From Arthrobacter sp. MYb214 (GTDB lineage Bacteria; Actinomycetota; Actinomycetes; Actinomycetales; Micrococcaceae), in assembly GCF_002979865.1 (NCBI RefSeq), contig NZ_PCPZ01000001.1, forward strand, positions 992,001 through 1,056,000: DNA of 64,000 nucleotides. Reading direction: 5' to 3'. A model generated the notes under the pieces. It was given only the letters and a program-made list of their open reading frames with translations. It searched no databases and was not told the DNA's origin. Positions 61,925 to 64,000 of this stretch are shown in pieces (the first letter of the stretch is position 1; each line of letters opens with the position of its first letter). Position numbers and translations under genes: made by a program.

Positions 61925-63145
61925 TTAGATGCCTGGGCTCGATGCCGGTGGCGTCGAGTCCGGGCCATTGGTGGTCTGTTGGGCCTCCATCTTTTTCAGC
62001 GTGCGGGCCGCAGCATCACGACCGCCGAGGCCAAAGGCCAGAGCCGCTGCCAATGCTGCGCCAATGACGATTGCGCCGAAGGCCATGTTGATGATCGAAT
62101 CGGCGATACCCATGTACTTCAGGCCCATCGCCACGAACAGCGCAATTGCCGTGTAGCGGATGATCTTCGAAGCAGTAGTGTCACCCAAGAAGCGGCCAAT
62201 GACGTTGGCGATGACGAAACCTGCGGCGATAATTGCTGCGCCGAAGAGGATCTTGCCGCCCAAGGCCAGGATCTCATTGAGGATATTGGTGATCGCTGGG
62301 AAGTTCAGCATCTGGGCCGCCATCACACCGAAGAACAGCACGATAGCAATCTTGACGATGCCAGCGATGATTCCCGAAGCGCTCTTGCCCTCGGGAACTA
62401 CGCCCCACTGGGCAACAACAGTGTCGGTACCCACGCCGTGGAGGGAGGATTCAAGTAGCTGCCCGACGAACTTGGCAATCAGGATACCCACGGCCAAGAG
62501 CACCAAGGCCATGATGACCTGCGGGATTGCGGTGAAGACCAGCTGCAGCATCTGCTGAGCAGGTACCGAAATTGCCGCGATGCCCAGAACCTGTAGGGCT
62601 GATATTGCGACGACTAGCAGGATCAAGGCGAAGACGATGTTGGCAATGATGTCAACGATCTTCGCTTGGGATTCGCGAGACTGAACTTCATCTACTGGTT
62701 CGTTGCCTGGGGTGACCTTGCGGACCAGTCCGCTAAAATCGACAGTTCCCAAACCGGTCCTCAGCAGCTGGCGAACAATATTCGCGATGACGTAGCCAAT
62801 GAAGAAGATGAAGCCCGCACCGATGAGGTTGGGGATGAAGGCCATGACGCCGCCGAGCATGCCCTGCACCGGCGATAGCACTTCGGATAGAGCGAAGACT
62901 TGCAGGATTGCCACGAGGCCGAAGAGCCAGACAATCAACCCCGCGACCTTGCCCAGGGATTGGCCTATTTGTTCTCCGTCATTGCCCTGCCTTTGCAGGA
63001 ACTTCACCCTGTTCACCAGTTTGGCGGCAGCCCAACGAACTATGCGTGCAACTAGCCACGTAATGATGAGGATGATTAGCGCGATGCCAACCTTTTGTAG
63101 CATCGACGCCCAGTCGATATTGCCTAAAACGTTCTCAGACTGCAT
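61925..63145 (-). CDS. Mechanosensitive-channel-like membrane protein with repeated TM helices (CmpX type)
   Basis: 406 aa from ATG 63145 (MQSENVLGNIDWASM), with AAGGAG 6 nt upstream; the longer upstream frame is not needed. It contains the recurring 'conserved TM helix' unit at least four times: VGIALIILIITWLVARIVRW, IGAGFIFFIGYVIANIVRQL, IMALVLLAVGILIAKFVGQL and LFGAAIIAAGFVIANVIGRF. A final hydrophobic Gly/Ala-rich segment (AIVIGAALAAALAFGLGG) resembles the MscS pore helix. The C-terminus is a short polar tail. Proteins of this type are annotated as small-conductance mechanosensitive or CmpX-like channels; gating is not known here. Confidence 0.88.
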   Translation of the reverse strand: MQSENVLGNIDWASMLQKVGIALIILIITWLVARIVRWAAAKLVNRVKFLQRQGNDGEQIGQSLGKVAGLIVWLFGLVAILQVFALSEVLSPVQGMLGGVMAFIPNLIGAGFIFFIGYVIANIVRQLLRTGLGTVDFSGLVRKVTPGNEPVDEVQSRESQAKIVDIIANIVFALILLVVAISALQVLGIAAISVPAQQMLQLVFTAIPQVIMALVLLAVGILIAKFVGQLLESSLHGVGTDTVVAQWGVVPEGKSASGIIAGIVKIAIVLFFGVMAAQMLNFPAITNILNEILALGGKILFGAAIIAAGFVIANVIGRFLGDTTASKIIRYTAIALFVAMGLKYMGIADSIINMAFGAIVIGAALAAALAFGLGGRDAAARTLKKMEAQQTTNGPDSTPPASSPGI

Positions 63146-63439
63146 TGCTGCTCCTTCAACGTAGGGACAATCCGACCCTACGATGAAGGTTCTCCGCTGA
63201 CTAGGGCAAAGACCCATGCTCCCAGCTTGAATCATTGGACTTTCACAGCTCGAATTGCGAAAAGCTGACTATATCCCGATGGATTCAACGAATTCCGAAC
63301 AATAAGGCCCTACCGACAACCGATCCACGCAATATTAGAAAGTTCGCGGCTGCGTCCAAACCCGTGAATTGCCATGGAAGCTATTGCGGATTCAGCCATT
63401 GATCTTTATCAATCCGGCAATTACCGGAAGTCCCGCTAC

Positions 63440-63871
63440 CTAGTTGATGACTTCGCTCCGCACGGAAGCACCCAGTTCAACGGTGCGGGAGACGGTGCAG
63501 TATTTGTCATGCGAAAGCTTGACGATGCGCTCCACCATGCTGGCTGCCTTGCGGCCTTCCTCGGTGTCGGGGAACTTCAAATCGAAACCAAGATGAATGT
63601 CCTCCATCCGGCTCGCCGAGTTCTCAGAGACCTTGTAGCCGCCCGCTTTGACTTCGAATTTCTCAGGCTCGCTTCTCCTGGTGGTCGCCACATCAACATC
63701 AATTGCGGAACACCCTGCGATGGCAGCAAGCAGCAACTCCACCGGGGTTAGCAACCCTTCGCCCTGGCCGAATTCTAGGCTGGCTCCCGATTCGAGGCTG
63801 GTGGCCTTGTACTTGCGTGCCTCGACGCGTTCGATGCTGACTTCACGGATCTCACGGCTATTTTCACTCAT
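63440..63871 (-). CDS. OsmC-family peroxiredoxin-like protein
   Basis: 143 aa from ATG 63871 (MSENSREIREVSIERVEARK). OsmC/Ohr fold with the two redox cysteines: LLLAAIAGCSAIDVDVATTR near residue 53 and LSHDKYCTVSRTVELGASV near 125. FGQGEGLLTPVELLLAAIAG is the conserved helix entry. It is closest to YhfA-type OsmC rather than to Ohr. It is likely a cytoplasmic thiol-dependent hydroperoxide reductase, but activity is not demonstrated for this branch. It is separated from the channel gene by 294 nt, in which I see no gene or strong hairpin. Confidence 0.9.
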   Translation of the reverse strand: MSENSREIREVSIERVEARKYKATSLESGASLEFGQGEGLLTPVELLLAAIAGCSAIDVDVATTRRSEPEKFEVKAGGYKVSENSASRMEDIHLGFDLKFPDTEEGRKAASMVERIVKLSHDKYCTVSRTVELGASVRSEVIN

Positions 63872-63902
63872 GAAACTATCGTGCCACGATCCAGGCTGAA
63901 GA

Positions 63903-64000
63903 CTACACGTGGCGCAATACGACTCGTTGCGGCGACGATGCAGTTTCCCCGGGCACAGGCACGAATCCGCAGTCGCCAAAGAACGCAATGGCAGGCTGGC
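63903..64000 (-). CDS. C-terminal end of a probable GNAT acetyltransferase (partial)
   Basis: The minus strand from the right edge reads QPAIAFFGDCGFVPVPGETA then SSPQRVVLRHV and a TAG stop at 63903-63905. A-I-x-F-F/Y-x-x-x-G-F followed by a final strand is the usual end of GNAT enzymes. Only 31 residues are inside the window, so the identification rests on this motif. It ends 31 nt before the OsmC start on the same strand, which suggests an operon. Confidence 0.45.
   Translation of the reverse strand, partial: QPAIAFFGDCGFVPVPGETASSPQRVVLRHV

Noticed and set aside
63374-63751. 125-codon plus-strand frame opposite osmC
   Set aside because: Antisense to the OsmC coding region, whose redox cysteines and start are clear.

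Overview
This is a gene-dense chromosomal window with the character of a high-G+C Gram-positive actinobacterium. G+C is roughly 60% by eye, GTG and TTG starts are common, and several promoters look leaderless. Gene families and gene order point to Micrococcaceae (Arthrobacter/Glutamicibacter-like). Two blocks follow the order known from Mycobacterium tuberculosis. Positions 1-32.9 kb resemble the Rv3194c-Rv3211 neighbourhood (PDZ protease, zincin-like protease, uvrD2, nudC, adnB, adnA, alkyltransferase-like gene, TetR, DUF3107, rhlE-like helicase), with a methionine transporter and a haem cluster inserted. Positions 37-53 kb resemble the Rv1177-Rv1232 neighbourhood (fdx, dapC, dapD, dapE, LOG protein, DUF3117, O-methyltransferase, sigE, tatB, mrp, DUF1003, MgtE-N). 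I see no rRNA, tRNA, CRISPR array, prophage or insertion sequence.

Layout. 0-15 kb is a DNA-repair and processing block: UvrD2 helicase, NudC, a phosphotransferase-like protein, the AdnAB helicase-nuclease translationally coupled to an alkyltransferase-like protein, and a DEDDh exonuclease. 15-18 kb holds the methionine importer metNIQ. 18-28.3 kb holds the whole route from glutamyl-tRNA to haem by the coproporphyrin pathway. There hemA reads rightward, and hemE-cgoX-hemQ-cpfC-hemC-hemD-hemB-hemL reads leftward. 28.4-36.3 kb carries a TetR regulator, DUF3107, an RNB ribonuclease, a DEAD-box helicase, an orphan DNA methyltransferase, a PHP phosphoesterase and a Xaa-Pro aminopeptidase. 36-43.8 kb carries stress and envelope functions: a YflT-like protein, a soluble MgtE-N/CBS protein, DUF1003, Mrp, TatB, SigE, an O-methyltransferase, DUF3117, a DivIVA-like protein and a LOG-family protein. 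43.9-47.3 kb is a glutamate-type ABC importer (gluABCD). 47.3-53.1 kb joins lysine/diaminopimelate synthesis (dapE, dapD, dapC) with citrate synthase and a 7Fe ferredoxin. 53.3-57.3 kb has a small SH3-like protein, an ArsR regulator, a membrane protein, TypA and a GNAT enzyme. 57.4-60.8 kb is a thiazole-synthesis operon (thiO-thiS-thiG-thiF) under a TPP riboswitch. 60.9-64 kb has a SnoaL-GNAT fusion, a mechanosensitive-channel-like protein, OsmC and the tail of another acetyltransferase.

Most operons end in strong inverted repeats, many of them shared by convergent genes. The window is mainly housekeeping DNA, and I do not see a clear new multi-gene system. The points most worth a second look are the degenerate AdnA motor beside an intact AdnB, the orphan beta-class methyltransferase, sigE lying directly against tatB with no anti-sigma gene, a ThiF without its zinc cysteines, a predicted leaderless hemA promoter, a candidate TetR operator, and a 7-bp switch helix in the TPP riboswitch leader.
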